From Chaetoderma sp. LZ-2023a (Eukaryota > Mollusca > Caudofoveata > Chaetodermatida > Chaetodermatidae): a stretch of DNA of 64,000 bases. A model generated the notes under the pieces. It saw only the letters and a list, made by a program, of their open reading frames with translations, searched no databases and was not told where the DNA came from. The stretch spans positions 21,591,455 through 21,655,454 of the forward strand of contig CM067372.1 in assembly GCA_034401795.1 (NCBI GenBank). Reading direction: 5' to 3'. Made by a program: the position numbers and the translations under genes. Of this stretch, positions 1 through 11,303 are shown piece after piece (position 1 is the first letter of the stretch; every line of letters begins with the position of its first letter).

Positions 1-284
1 GCTTGTCCTGTGTGGGAAAAGCGTATGAATTTAATTCAAACTTATTTTCATTGTTCATGAATGAGAATAGAGATGGAGCTACGCTGTTGTTTTGTGGATT
101 CGCATGTTCGCGTTTATTCCAGCTTCACGCCCAAGAACCTCCAATCTTGTTATAACCGCGTTATATTTCGAATGAAAATCAGGGGCTGTTTGAAAATTAA
201 CGTGCTATCATTTTGCTCAAGATCTTCTTTATTAGCATCGCCCGGAAAGGAGAACGTGATATTACTTTCAGTCATGTTCGTGTG
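1..284. other. No recognisable feature
   Basis: Unique-looking sequence of mixed composition. Short open frames occur on both strands, but none has a recognisable family or domain. Confidence 0.5.
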
Positions 285-376
285 AGCGCGCGCGTGTGCG
301 TGCACGTCTGCGCCCGTGCGTGCGAACACGTGCGTGGGTGCGCGCGTACGCGTGTTCGCGCATGCGTACGTCCATG
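285..376. repeat. Alternating purine-pyrimidine GT/GC-rich tract
   Basis: About 90 bases of mostly alternating G/A and C/T (mixed GCGC, GTGC and GTGT steps). This composition can adopt left-handed Z-DNA. It is imperfect and not a pure microsatellite. Open frames across it are composition artefacts. Confidence 0.7.
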
Positions 377-833
377 TCCAGAGATGTATCTAAGAATTAA
401 TGATCGATATGACTCACATTTTAACACAACACGGAAATGATCAAATTCCGCAATTATGGATATTTCGGAAACTGCTGGTATGATTTGGCTCAAGCTTTAA
501 TACAAGAAAGTTTGCGACCGTTCAGTACATTTCACAATTTTGCCGCTTATTCCGAAAAAAATCACACGATTTAAAAAATGTACCAAATCAATAGGCCGAT
601 GGCCTGCTCTTATTAGTAAAGTAAACTACGCATTTCGTTAATTTCTTAAGGTCAGTGGAATACTATACAGTATGCAACTCACAGACAACATTTTAAATTA
701 TCAGCAAAATTGCCATTTTAATCTCTATATTCCTATGAAACCGCGTGCCTTATTGGTAAGAACTAGTAGCAGCTTGAACTGTCAATATATGATTAGGCCT
801 ACTGTTTACTGCGGTTATAATAGTAGAAACATC
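377..833. other. No recognisable feature
   Basis: AT-leaning sequence with no recognised coding, RNA or repeat signal. Confidence 0.5.

Positions 834-909
<76 letters not shown>
834..909. repeat. AG dinucleotide microsatellite
   Basis: A run of AG repeats of about 75 bases with a few GG interruptions near the middle. RERERE and SLSLSL open frames on the two strands are its translation shadows. Confidence 0.9.
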
Positions 910-912
<3 letters not shown>

Positions 913-1079
913 TAGGAGAAACGAGGTATAAAATAAGACTTTTGACAAGACTGAGAAAGGTAAGGTGGTGAGGCTCTTGGAACTCTTAATGCTGTGTTCA
1001 CCATGATTGTACATGTTAGGCTGTTTGCCATTTTACCCAGTTTGGTTGTGAATTTCCCAAGTAGGAAGTTAATTGAAGT

Positions 1080-1960
1080 GGTTGGTATTGACCATATGTT
1101 GCTATCTGGTATTACATATCATACTTTTCTTTTCCAAGCCGACATTGTTAATGCTGTGTAGAAGTTGATTTGTTGTCAGAGTGGCAAGAGAGATATCGTT
1201 CAGAACGAGCTGATTCTGAAGAAAGACTCTTTGTTCGTTAAAAGAGGGGACGGCAGGAGATACTGATTTGTGGAGTCATCACTGCGTCCACATGAGCAGC
1301 TAGCAGAATCGGACAGAAAGTAGTCAAAGAGATGCCGATCTAAATTACTACAACCATTACGAAGCCTACATAGAATTACATTAGCAAACCTCTAGCCGAG
1401 ATAATACACTGGATGAGGTGGCCGTATAGACGACGTGGCTTTAAGTTTGCTCTTGAATTCTTGGAGAGTAGTGGAACATGTGACCGGTGCTGCGGCTGAT
1501 GCTTGGAAAAAACGATCCACGAAACAGCTCAGCACGACAACCATATGGAGTGAATAGATTTCAGTGACGAATGTTGTAAGGATTTCGTGCCTGGGATAAT
1601 GGGGTAATGTGATTACTCAGAACTGCATACGTTATCTCGTTGATAATCGTATATGGCATAGCTAATCTATAAGATTCCCGTATATGTGAAAGGGTATATG
1701 GTCACGGTTCAGCAATACAACTATGGCGTACAGCCACTACGCGCCATTCCACCTGCTGTTCTCAGTGCGTCTTTTTGGGTGTCCTCTAATCAAGTTACAA
1801 GATTCTGTGGTATATTATCCTAGACAAGATCTACATATTCCAGAGACGGCCTAATAATGCTTTTGTACATATTTTCAAGGTATTCAGGCCTACGATATAT
1901 TTTAGGCCCTTGAGTAAGGAACGTTTGAGTTAAGCATTTGTTATTAGGAGTTCAACGTAA
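1080..1960 (-). mobile_element. Decayed LINE ORF2 C-terminal remnant
   Basis: Reading the minus strand in shifting frames gives the C-terminal part of a non-LTR retrotransposon polyprotein. In order there is an RT-thumb-like stretch (IIRPSLEYVD, then DNIPQ), a segment resembling ELFRRSFFPS followed by a W, then a cysteine/histidine tail containing CSCG, about ten residues later NHYLLRCPLF, and NEQRVFL. This thumb, FFPS-W and C/H tail order is typical of CR1/Jockey-like LINEs. No catalytic RT motifs are present, so the copy is 5'-truncated and carries several frameshifts and stops. The region is old and non-functional. The clade assignment is uncertain, while the LINE assignment is fairly secure. 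Confidence 0.6.
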
Positions 1961-2750
1961 GTAAGCCAGATGCCTTTGTGATTAAAAGTAATTAAAAGAT
2001 GTTATATAACTATATATGTCTTTTCTTAAATTATATTTTTATAACTTTATTTGATTCAGGTAAGTTAGAGCTTGGCCGTTCACGGCGGAAATCTAATTAT
2101 CCGTTACCGAGAGAACACCCACGCGAGCAATTGTTTTAGCCAAATCAGGGTATTAAAATAATAAAGAGCACACACTACGAAATAAAAACAAAAGAAGAAA
2201 AGACCTGGAAAAATAATTCCAGGTCAAAGACCAAAACTAGAAGTATACCTCGCTCCCAAACTCGTTCGCACCTCTATGCGCTCGTCTCTGATAAACTATG
2301 CGTCTCTCGCGTCACTACTCCTCTAGGCTACGTACCTATTCGAGAAGCCTATAATTATCGCCTAGCGTGCTCCCGCGCTTTCGATCCCCTATGCATTGAT
2401 CGTTTGTCACGGGTGTCAAACTAGGAGGGGGTGGTGCAGCGCGGGTCAGCCGGACGGGTACGGACCATCCCAGCTAAGTCGGGTATGGGACGACTGCTCC
2501 GGGTGCGTTCCAAGCACGCCTCCACCCCTTGGTAGGATAGTACGTGTGTATAAAGCCCTATGAGAGAGGTTTCGTTAAAACGGCAAAGTCCAGAAGAACA
2601 CATAGCGCCCATGCGCGCATCAGAGCTTCCCTGGCAATACGTGTCAGTATTGGGAGAGAGTGTGTGCTTATAGTGTACCGAGTTGGTACTGGTGATTTCT
2701 TTAAATCACTCCATTCTCGGCATTCTTGGTACTTATCACCCTTTCTAGCT
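1961..2750. other. No gene; GC-richer stretch before a promoter-like cluster
   Basis: The sequence shifts from AT-rich (1961-2240) to more GC- and CpG-containing (2400-2750), which suits a regulatory region. No coding family is recognised in the short open frames here. Confidence 0.4.
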
Positions 2751-2758
2751 GCACGCGG

Positions 2759-2826
2759 ATTGGCTACTGCTCGCCCGCTGATTGGCTGGCGCATCCTGCC
2801 TCTGACGTCACGAGTAGTATAAAAGG
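2759..2826 (+). promoter_or_regulatory. Pol II promoter-like cluster: two CCAAT boxes, CRE, TATA
   Basis: Seen directly: two inverted CCAAT boxes (ATTGG at 2759-2763 and 2781-2785), a perfect CRE/ATF site TGACGTCA at 2803-2810, and a strong TATA box TATAAAAGG at 2818-2826, all in the plus orientation with normal promoter spacing. Transcription would be expected to begin near 2848-2856. No coding sequence is recognised downstream. A hairpin (arms about 3002-3011 and 3016-3025, loop GGCT) lies roughly 160 bases after the predicted start. It could be a host promoter, or the promoter of an unrecognised LTR-type element. The motifs are certain and the function is inferred. Confidence 0.55.
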
Positions 2827-4768
2827 AGCCAAAAATCAAGAACCGAGAGCACTTCGGCGAGGCAGCCGTCACGACAGCAAGGTTGCTGGACCAGTGCAGT
2901 GCTAGACGTGGGCTAACCGCTTACTGACTGTGGTACCGACACCGCAGCAGTGCCCTTCAGAATTCAGATCTCCTGCGCTGGTGAGCAGCCTTTTTTTGTA
3001 AGCTCTCGGATGGCTATCCGAGGGCAAATTAACTAAGGGAAGAACTCCCTGTCCAGAACACTCACAGAGGAACTTCTCTGTGGATGGGCCTTGCGGGTCT
3101 GATTAAATCTACAGGATGTAGAGCCGAGGTGTTTCTTGGTGGATAACTCGCCGGATCTTCTGGACCACGCTGAAAAGTGGTATCAAACTTCCGCGCACCA
3201 TGTCGTGTGTTATAGTTAACTTTTGACCCCAGTCTGGTGGGACTCTGCCTGAGGTGTCGCAAGACCTAAGAGGTACATGGTGTACCCAGTTAAGTACATG
3301 CATATTTAATTACCACTGTAGCCCTCCATGTTACGGGCAACTTTCAAACTACCGTCGCCGGATGGACACTTTCCAATTTACTGTGTACATTTATGTATCA
3401 GTTATCTTGACTATCTTATAGACACATTTCTATAACTGTTCTCCTTCACCGTCTTGAGAGTGAGCCGCATCAACAGTCTGCTTGCGGAAATCTTCCCTGG
3501 AACTTTGGAATCGTGCCACCTCACGCTACTCAACTGTAGCGTATCCATTCCCGTGATTTATGAACTCTTACTGTACCAATGACCAATAGGCACTCAAGTA
3601 ACTATACTATTGTACTAGTCATTATTTCCATAATAGGTACTAATGACTAATAGGTACCTTCCCGGTCTTAAAGACCGCATTTTTATAGTTTCTGTTTCAT
3701 ACTGTATACATTATCTTTATTTCCGTGTGCTTACAACTAACAAGCACCGTAAGGTCTTATGACCTGATATACTGTCAGCATTGTATTAGTTATTTATGTA
3801 TATGGCAAGTAGCCATCCTAGCTATTCTGTTTTGTTTATATCAAAACACTCTAGGACGCAGTATTATATCGACATCACTATTTCCACCAGCATCAATGTT
3901 ACACTGAGGTCACTAATCATGGTCACATTACTTGAGGCTGACATGTGACCGATTAAACCTGGCTATTTTAGCTCGATAGGATAGGTTTAAAGTAGTTAGG
4001 GACAATCTCTCCATAAGAGACACATTGTGTACGTCTCTTTTCTGGCTGTGGCGGATATATAACCTCGCATACTAGCTAGATTGTATAAATTAGCCACTTA
4101 CCTTAGGCCCTCTTATTAATATCGAGTGATTGTCTCTTTCTACGCTCCCCCAAGCGCAAGGCGTAATAATGGTCTGGACTCCCAATCGACACTTTGGCAG
4201 GATCCGACTCTGGGAAACTAAGGGGGTTTCTGAGCGGTGATAACTAAAGTGTCAATGTAGCATAGACTCCACAAGTATCTTCGGATACCAGTTAGTTTAG
4301 AAACCCCCCGCCAATGTAGGAAGCACAGCGAAAAGAAATTATATTATGTAACACCGGCCTGCAGTGAATCTCTGGACATTCTGGAACATAACCCTAATAA
4401 CAAATGAAATGTTAATTCCGTAACACATGGGTGACGGACGATATGCAGATCTCCATCCAACTTGGTATGGTGACTGGGTGCGGTCTTAGAACCCACAACA
4501 CCCTCACGGGAAGGTCACTACTGATGGATATCTGCCTCTTACTCCCCGCCATAAATACTATTGCTCTTTCTAAATTGCTTATGTGAACTGTAAGTTGTCC
4601 TAGTGATGCTTTATGTGGTTATGGAGCAATGGTGACTGGATCATCATATGATTCGGGAACTGTCGCTCCGTATCATGTACGCATGCTGTCTTTCTGAGGA
4701 AGATGCTATACGGGGCGACCTTCGGGAAGCTGGGCATCTTTGGCAATTCACCTTTCCAGAGTACCCAG
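2827..4768. other. No gene recognised downstream of the promoter-like cluster
   Basis: About 1.9 kb with no open frame above about 65 codons and no recognised family. It holds the perfect hairpin near 3002-3025 and short inverted pieces (for example 4221-4231 against 4299-4309). It could be the untranslated part of an old element or of a noncoding transcript driven from 2.8 kb. Nothing in the sequence decides this. Confidence 0.4.
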
Positions 4769-5135
4769 CCATCATATGACATCATAATGAACTGCGTGGC
4801 GTGTACAATTACATCATAATGAATGACGTCATGAATGACGTCGATAAGTACGTCACGAACGCATATTTGATGACGGTCTATGGGCTGTTGTACAAATTGT
4901 TTGCTTTTACTATTTAATAAATATTTGTTGAATATTTTGAAACTAATTTGACTGGCCGTTGTTGCTGCCTATGGCAGCAACAGCACCCAGTCTAATTAGG
5001 TACACAATATTCAACAGCTTCCCTGCATAGTTTTCAGGAAATTGATAGCTAGGGCATTCGGGGATCGATCAATCCAAACACGGCGAGGTGTGGGTGGAGC
5101 TTACCTAGTGATGGGCGGGGCGTAGCTAAGGTTAG
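4769..5135 (-). repeat. Palindrome-cored interspersed repeat, copy A (full length)
   Basis: Full-length copy (about 367 bp) of a dispersed family found repeatedly in this window. The core at 4927-5016 is a near-perfect palindrome: GTTGAATATTTTGAAAC on one side, ATATTCAAC on the other, and the inner hairpin GTTGCTGCC-TAT-GGCAGCAAC in the middle. On its right is an arm matching, in reverse complement, the left flank of copy C at 12.1 kb (motifs GCTCCACCCAC and ATCGATC). On its left is an arm with repeated TGACGTCA-like and TCATAATGA motifs. No coding capacity is seen. It has no clear terminal inverted repeats, so it is not a standard TIR MITE. Confidence 0.75.
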
Positions 5136-5560
5136 ACTTTAGCAGAAGGCCCGCATAAACAAAGCGGAAACAACCAATGCGGTATCTTTGGACCTACATA
5201 AGACGGTGACCTATGAATTCTTCGGAAATCATCCGACCCGTCTTCACATAAACCAACGTGCATCACATTAATTATACGTTCACTAGGATTGACCACTACA
5301 CATAGATTTTTGTTTGAACAAAAGAGTGACCCTTTTGGCCAGCTCTTTTCCTCCGCTTTGGCGTTGAAGGCATCTCGCAACAATAATATTTTGTATGTGT
5401 TAATGGTATACTTGGTTTATATTAAACTATTCAAGGGCCTCGGTGCGATGTTCCCTTGCGGGGATACCTCTGCGGATTTACGAATCTGTGAGGTACCTTC
5501 GGTGAGCCCACGTAGAAAGAACACCAGTTGGTTTTATGTACTGTATTATTTTTGCTCACT
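5136..5560. other. Unrecognised stretch
   Basis: An 83-codon open frame lies on the minus strand (5132-5383), with a central stretch reading NPSERIINVMHVG. I do not recognise the family and cannot call it a gene. No other feature is seen. Confidence 0.3.
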
Positions 5561-5562
5561 TA

Positions 5563-6600
5563 CTAGCAACGAGTACCATTGTTTGTATATTTGATATTAT
5601 TTATAATTATTATCATCATGTCCAGACAGAGTATTTCAGAATTCTTTAATTTGATTGGAAAGGCGGTAGGCTCGTTATGCAGAAAAAGAAATAGAGTAGT
5701 AGTTTTGGAGGCATTAAATTCGACAAGCCAAGTGTTAGCCCATTGCGTCATGATCTGGAGGAATATGGTCAGCTGTTGCAACGTGTGCTTCTAAGTTATC
5801 AGACATTACATGTAACCAGGTATCATCAGCAACCAATCTAATACTGTTTAAAATATCGCTTGACATGCCATTAATGAAGACTAAAAATGGAAAGAGACCA
5901 ATAACTGAGTTCTGGGCCACTCCAGGATGTAAGCGAAGTAAAGTTTCCCTTTCTAACTACTCGCTGGTAACGGTTGTCAAGATAGCTTTAAAATCATGCG
6001 ATCAAACGTGCACAGATACAGAAATTTCTCAATTGTTGTAGAAGGCCACGATGCCGCACTCAATCGAATGCTTTAAACATGTCAAAAAATAAGAACGGTG
6101 TTTCCTTTTGATCGCAGAGCGCCTGAGTGATATCAGTATGGATATCTAGCGGTTGATTTACTGTAGAGTCTGGCGGAAGAAAGCCAGACTGGTATAGGGT
6201 AATATCGTGTCTGATACAGTTGTAGATGTGTTTAAAACAGTTCTCTCCATAACCTTACTTAGGCAACTCAAGCGAGACATAGTCTGGTAATTTGAACATA
6301 CGTACGTTCCTTTCAGGGTTTTTGCCTAAAAATAGGAGTTACAATAGCAATTTTCTATAAGGTCGGAAAATGAGCACTAGCAAGGGAATAAAAAAAAGCC
6401 TGCGCTAATACTGGAACCAACATCTGCTTATTCTCGCGTAACGGACTTAATTTATCTGAGGCAACGACTGTAGACGTCTCCAGATTAGACAGCACGTCTG
6501 AGACATCGAGATTTGTCATTGCGATTGAGATTAAGCTATTCTCAGTGTACACAGATAGAGGTGGTAGGTGTGCAATTGTGTCGTCAATTGTGCCAAGATT
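5563..6600 (-). mobile_element. Decayed LINE reverse transcriptase
   Basis: Minus-strand RT domain remnant, read from high to low coordinate: an RT N-terminal block (DVLSNLETS near 6480-6510), a KAFD-type motif (F-D-M-F-K-A-F-D near 6075-6095), the NRYQRVV block, then FLVFINGMSSDI and VADDT (5840-5890, the FADD-type catalytic box), and a segment ending in W-L-V-E-F-N-A-S-K-T (5710-5740). The order fits CR1/Jockey-type LINEs. The copy is broken by frameshifts and stops and stops short of a normal C-terminal tail near 5563, so it is truncated at its 3' side. The catalytic DD is still visible. Confidence 0.7.
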
Positions 6601-6813
6601 AGAAAGGTAGTCACGGTTTTTTAGATCACCTCTAAGCACGCCTAAGAAATTTATGTGAATACGTCCTCTCTTGGCTTTATATTTACTGGCTCCGAGTAGG
6701 GAGCATTCCAAGGCTCTCTGCGCGAGTGTATCTTCTGGCATCCTTAGCACATGACCACACATGGACCATCCTTGCTGGCGGACTTTTAGGGACAGATGCG
6801 ATGTATTACTCAT
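6600..6813 (-). mobile_element. LINE C-terminal fragment fused upstream of another LINE
   Basis: Minus-strand open frame segment containing the motif GHVLRMPEDTLAQRALE followed by GRIHINFL and RGDLKNRDY. This is the C-terminal domain typical of one group of LINE polyproteins. The frame continues without a stop into the RT N-terminal block of the LINE at 5563-6600, so a C-terminal tail sits in front of an RT start. This is best explained by one LINE copy inserted beside or into another. A second diverged copy of the same C-terminal domain is at 48340-48630. Confidence 0.5.
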
Positions 6814-7494
6814 CTATTATAGTGCATCGTTGGAAATTATGCCAATGACTAGTGGTTAACGTAGGCAAAGACATTGGATTGATACTAAATACACTCTGAC
6901 TATGGCAGAGATGCAGACACACCAATAGATCAAGTTAGGCGTCTGCTTTTATCTTGGTTCATGTGATTGGTGTCTCCCGAGATGGAAGTTATGAGAGCTA
7001 AGTGTGGATGTTTGCTGTGATTATGAATCTGTTATACATTATAGTGAGGCAGTGGGAGGTGGGTAGATAGGTGCGATATAATTTTCTAAACATCAAGATG
7101 AATTTAACCTCATACGTACGATATATTCACCCGATAGTGCCGTTACCGATAGTGCCGTGACCCACATGTCAGAGTCTGGTGGCGAATCAATTATTTATTC
7201 CGCACGAGAATTACTCGTTATGAGCAACTGTCCCGTAATCGATATTGCATTCAATTCATTTATGGGAACATATCAGTTTACAATAAATTTATTACATGCA
7301 CACGTAAAACATGGAAATGTCAGCTGATTTCATTTCTACATGTCGTATTCTCTAGATTTGCAAGATAACTAATGTGATACTCTACATGATACGTGGTCCT
7401 TAAACTAACATCGATATTTTCCTTCGAAAGTTCATAACTCAATAGTATAATCATTCCCCTCCTCAACCGATAGAGAACAAATTACTGAATCCAT
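6814..7494. other. No recognisable feature
   Basis: AT-leaning sequence with a small direct repeat around 7135-7155 (GATAGTGCCGT twice). No coding or RNA signal is recognised. Confidence 0.45.
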
Positions 7495-7698
7495 CCTGTC
7501 GATCAATGATATTATCTCATAATCAATTACGTTACATGCAGCTGACGCCACAATCAACTACATAATGAATGACGTAGCTAAGTCCGCCAGGACCGTTTAT
7601 AGATCTGCCAGTTGAACGAATTGTATGACTTTACTACTTGCTTAATAACAATTCTGTTGAACATTTTAAAACCAATTTGACTGGAAGCTGTTGCTGGG
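7495..7698 (-). repeat. Palindrome-cored repeat, copy B (truncated)
   Basis: Contains the TGACGT/TCATAAT arm and the first half of the palindromic core (GTTGAACATTTTAAAAC then GACTGG and GCTGTTGCTG). It ends inside the central hairpin near 7698. It has the same orientation as copy A. Confidence 0.65.
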
Positions 7699-7744
7699 AG
7701 TTGAGGGTTTGATCGTATGGTATATTTTAAAGTGATTTTATCCA

Positions 7745-7969
7745 AGCTCTCTCGCTCCCTCTCTTCCACCCTCCCTCCCTCCCTCTCTCTCTCCCTCTCT
7801 CCCCCTCTCTCTCTCCCTCTCTCTCTCTCTCCCTCCCTCCCTCAATCCCTCGCTCTGTCTCTCTCCCTCTCCCGCTCTCTCTCCCTCTCCCTATCTCGCT
7901 CTCTCTCCCCCCTCCCTCGCCTCCCCAACTCTCTCTCTCACTCTCTCCTCTCTCTCTCTCTCTCTCTCA

Positions 7970-8015
<46 letters not shown>

Positions 8016-8036
8016 CTCTCTCTTTCTATCTCTATC

Positions 8037-8100
<64 letters not shown>

Positions 8101-8265
8101 ATCTCTATCTCCACTCTCTCTCTCTCTCACGCTCTCTCTCTCTCCCTCCCTCTCTCCCCCTCCCCCCTCCCTACCCCCCTCCCTCCCTCCCTCCATCTCT
8201 CTCTCTCTCCCTCTCTCCCCCCTCTCTCTCCCTCCCTCCCTCCATCCCTCGCTCTCTCTCTGTGT
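7745..8265. repeat. Polypyrimidine (CT/CCT)n tract
   Basis: About 520 bases almost purely C and T on the plus strand. It mixes CTCT runs with CCCTCCCT blocks and holds an internal duplication of a TTTCTATCTCTATCTCCA segment (near 8021-8041 and 8096-8114). Mirror-symmetric purine/pyrimidine DNA of this length can form triplex (H-DNA). The 195-residue serine/leucine open frame across it is not a gene. Confidence 0.9.
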
Positions 8266-8346
8266 CAGCATACGGAAATTAAAAGAAGAGCAAGGGAGAC
8301 ATGAGATAGTTGCTTGGGCGACTTTTTGGGAAATGATGGAGCTGTA

Positions 8347-8597
8347 AAGCTAGGATTCCATAAGTGCGGGTGCGGATGCGGTAAAAATCGAATATCATTA
8401 ACTTCAATATGTGTGATTCCACAATATGTGTGATTTGTCGCAAGCATGTTTCCCACTCGGTATCTCCAGGGAAATGAAAGAATAAAGGCATATTATCCCG
8501 CTTATATGGAAGCAAACAACGTGGAGTTTCCGCACACCAAAAACGCCGGCACGTCTACCGCTCCGCATCCATATCCGCTCTTATCGAATCCTAGCTT
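8347..8597. mobile_element. Candidate small TIR element (MITE-like)
   Basis: The sequence at 8347-8382 (AAGCTAGGATTCCATAAG, then a GCGGATGCGG stretch) is matched in inverted orientation at 8559-8597 (CCGCTCCGCATCC ... GAATCCTAGCTT), with imperfect arms of about 36-39 bp enclosing about 250 bp in total. No transposase is encoded. The size and terminal inverted repeats suggest a non-autonomous DNA element. Target-site duplications are not obvious. Confidence 0.4.
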
Positions 8598-8599
8598 AA

Positions 8600-9544
8600 C
8601 ATACCAACAGACCGTCAGACTGATAGACCAGCAGACAAGCAGACAGAACAACAGACAGACTCATAATGAGGAATCATTCAAGATTGTAACAAAATACGCC
8701 GAACGCCTCTCGTATCGACAACGTGAATGTATTTAGAACTATTATGATAGTCTACGAATTTCGTAGTTAAATATTATGAGACTTTCACAGACGTGACTGT
8801 GTTCAGCGACATTACGTCATATCCCTGGTCAGCGGGTCTGTTCACTCCATTTCAGTCTCAACTCCATTCGGTTGCCGTCCTGAATTTTATTAGGAAACTG
8901 GCGTGCCATTGAATGCAGTAGTGATACCGCTCAATGCGCTTTATGGCACATTGTATGATTAAGGTGATTTGAAAAAACCCTGTTTTAAAGAAATGTTCTG
9001 ATATGTTTGTTTGATAACGCCGCGGTTGTCAGTATTACATTTGACATTAATATCTCTTAATTTCGTATTTCAATCGTAAAACATATGATCTTCATGTACC
9101 CACAGCTCGTGCTTTCGCATTCCCTTTCTGAAGCATACAAACAATCATATTCCGTATCTCTGTCATGTGTATTTCCACCACCGATCGCTGTACGACGGTA
9201 AATAGGCCATAGATGATCGTATTGCGGTTGTAGTGGCAAGATCAATGCCGCCTCGCGCAATCGATCTCCCGTAAACCTAGTAACTTTGTCTGCTATTTTC
9301 GGCATTACTGAGAAAAATCGAAATTTATTGTATGATCTTCCGCTGTATGCTAGATTGCATTAGGCCTACTCTGTTAGCAACGACCCGAACCCATGTCCAG
9401 GAGGCTGCTTTAATCGGTCTTTCGACACACCGTTATTGATTGATATTTCTATTCGTTGACTATGGTGAAGGAGGCGATCGCAGAAAAATGCTAGATTGAT
9501 CGGTAGATGACTTGACATCGCAAATCCCCACGTTCACCGCTTCG
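8600..9544. other. No gene; short CAGAC-rich patch
   Basis: Begins with a degenerate CAGAC/GACAGAC patch (about 8606-8660). The rest has no recognised coding or RNA signal. Confidence 0.45.
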
Positions 9545-10570
9545 AACTTTTCACACACCCCTCAACCCACCCACGGGGGCGAAGCCAAATGTAAACGTTC
9601 TTTTGCACTCCGCTATCATATGTACGAAATTTGGTTGAATTTCGTACACTAGTGTTAGAGGAGTTGCATTACAATCAATTCCATGACATTTTGAACCCAT
9701 CCCCACCACTTGGGGCGTGGCCAAATGTAAATGTGCTCATTCACTCCACATTTATATGGGTAACCCAAATACCAGCTTTTGTTGAATTCCGTACAATGGT
9801 TTCGGAGGAGATGCGTTAAATCAATTTCTGCAGGTTAAAATTTGACCTTTTTACCCCTCTCCCACCCCTGGGTGCGGAGCCAAATCTAAATGGCGTCTTG
9901 CGCTCCGCATTCATATGGGTAACTCAGATATCAAATTTGGTTGAGTTCCGTCTAACAATTTCAGAGGAGTTGCATTACAATCACTTTCATGACCTTTTGA
10001 CCCCACTCCCCACCACCAGGGGGGGCGGGGCCAAATATAAATGTGCTCATCCACTCCACGTTGATATGGGTAACTGACATACTAAATTTGGTTGAATTAC
10101 GTCCAGCAGTGTCAGAGGAGTTGCATTACAATCAATTCTTTTACCTTTTGACGCGGGGCTAAATGTAAATGTTATCATGTACTCCACATAGATATGGGTA
10201 ACCCACAGACATAATCTGGCTGACTTCTGTCCAACGGTTTCGGAGGAGATGCATTACAATCAATCACCGCATGTTAAAATTTGGCCCTTTGACCGCCCCC
10301 CACCCCTGTCGGCGGAGCCAAATGTAAATGGCCTCTTGCACTCCGCAATCATATGGCTAACCCAGATATCAAATTTGGTTGAGTTCCGCCTAACGATTTC
10401 AGAGGAGTTGCGTTACAACTGATTTGACCTTTTAACCCCTACCACGCCCCCTGGAGGCGGAGCCAAATCTAAATATCATCTTCCAAAGCGGAATCATATG
10501 GGTAACCCACATACCAAATTTGATTTAATTTCACCCAATGGTTTTGGAGGAGATAGCGTAACGGAGGGAT
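9545..10570. repeat. 130-160-bp tandem array with three-unit higher-order period
   Basis: Seven diverged units, anchored by the motif CATATGGGTAACCC at about 9616, 9751, 9911, 10061, 10190, 10349 and 10493. Each also carries CAAATTTGGTTGA, GAGGAGTTGCATTACAATCA or GAGGAGATGCGTTA, a TTTGACC plus C-rich stretch, and GGAGCCAAATGTAAATG. Units three apart (9751/10190, 9911/10349, 10061/10493) share private variants and are spaced 432-439 bp, so the array grew by duplicating a trimer. The last unit passes into a GGACAGGCAGACG-type simple tail. No coding function is apparent. Confidence 0.75.
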
Positions 10571-11303
10571 GGACAGGCAGACGAACAGACGGGCAGATGG
10601 ACGGAGGCGATTACAATATCCCCGGCGTTTTCTTAAAACGTGGGGATAATTACAGTAGTCGGAGCCAGATTGCGCAGTCGATGGCATGCCATCGCAAATC
10701 CCCATGCATTCACCACTTCGAGCTTTACCCTCACTTTGACACACAACACAATACGTTTCAAAAGTGCCATGCACTTCCCTGACCATATGTGTAATCATAC
10801 CCAAACTTTCAAGTTTCTATGTGAAATGGTCTAGGAGAAGGTGTGTTACAATCGACTGGTGCCCATCTTTGACCCCGCCCGTAGGCTCAGTTTAATCCAA
10901 GATCAAAATAATTCCTTGTACTGTAGTCTACTCATCATTGGCTTGAAATTGACATGCGACATAACAATCGTTGGAAAATCTTTATTTTTTACCCACATTT
11001 CACACACCCCAGGGCAGTACCCTTGAGGGTCAGGGCAACATTAAAAAAATATCATGCCCATCCCTGTCCATATGTGCAATCATTACCAAAGTTTCAAGTT
11101 TCTATCTGAAATGGTCTAGGAGGAGTTGCATTACAATCGATAATTACTGGCCAATTTTGACCTTTTGACCCTGAGTCCAGTCAAAGTTCCAAAAGTGTCA
11201 TGCACATCCTTGCCCTTAGGGGTATACTCATCCCAAAGATTTCTAGTTTCTATCTTGAACGGTCTAGAAGGAGATGCGTTAAAATCGATGTGCACAGACG
11301 GCC

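Noticed and set aside
4347-4424. TGTAAC ... GTAACA as a small LTR-like unit
   Set aside because: Only 78 bp between the ends with no second copy or primer site; probably chance.
5132-5383. 83-codon minus-strand frame as a host gene fragment
   Set aside because: No family recognised, no start or splice context, and the frame runs to the border of a repeat copy. Left as unassigned.
7717-8304. 195-codon serine/leucine-rich protein
   Set aside because: Direct translation of the polypyrimidine tract.
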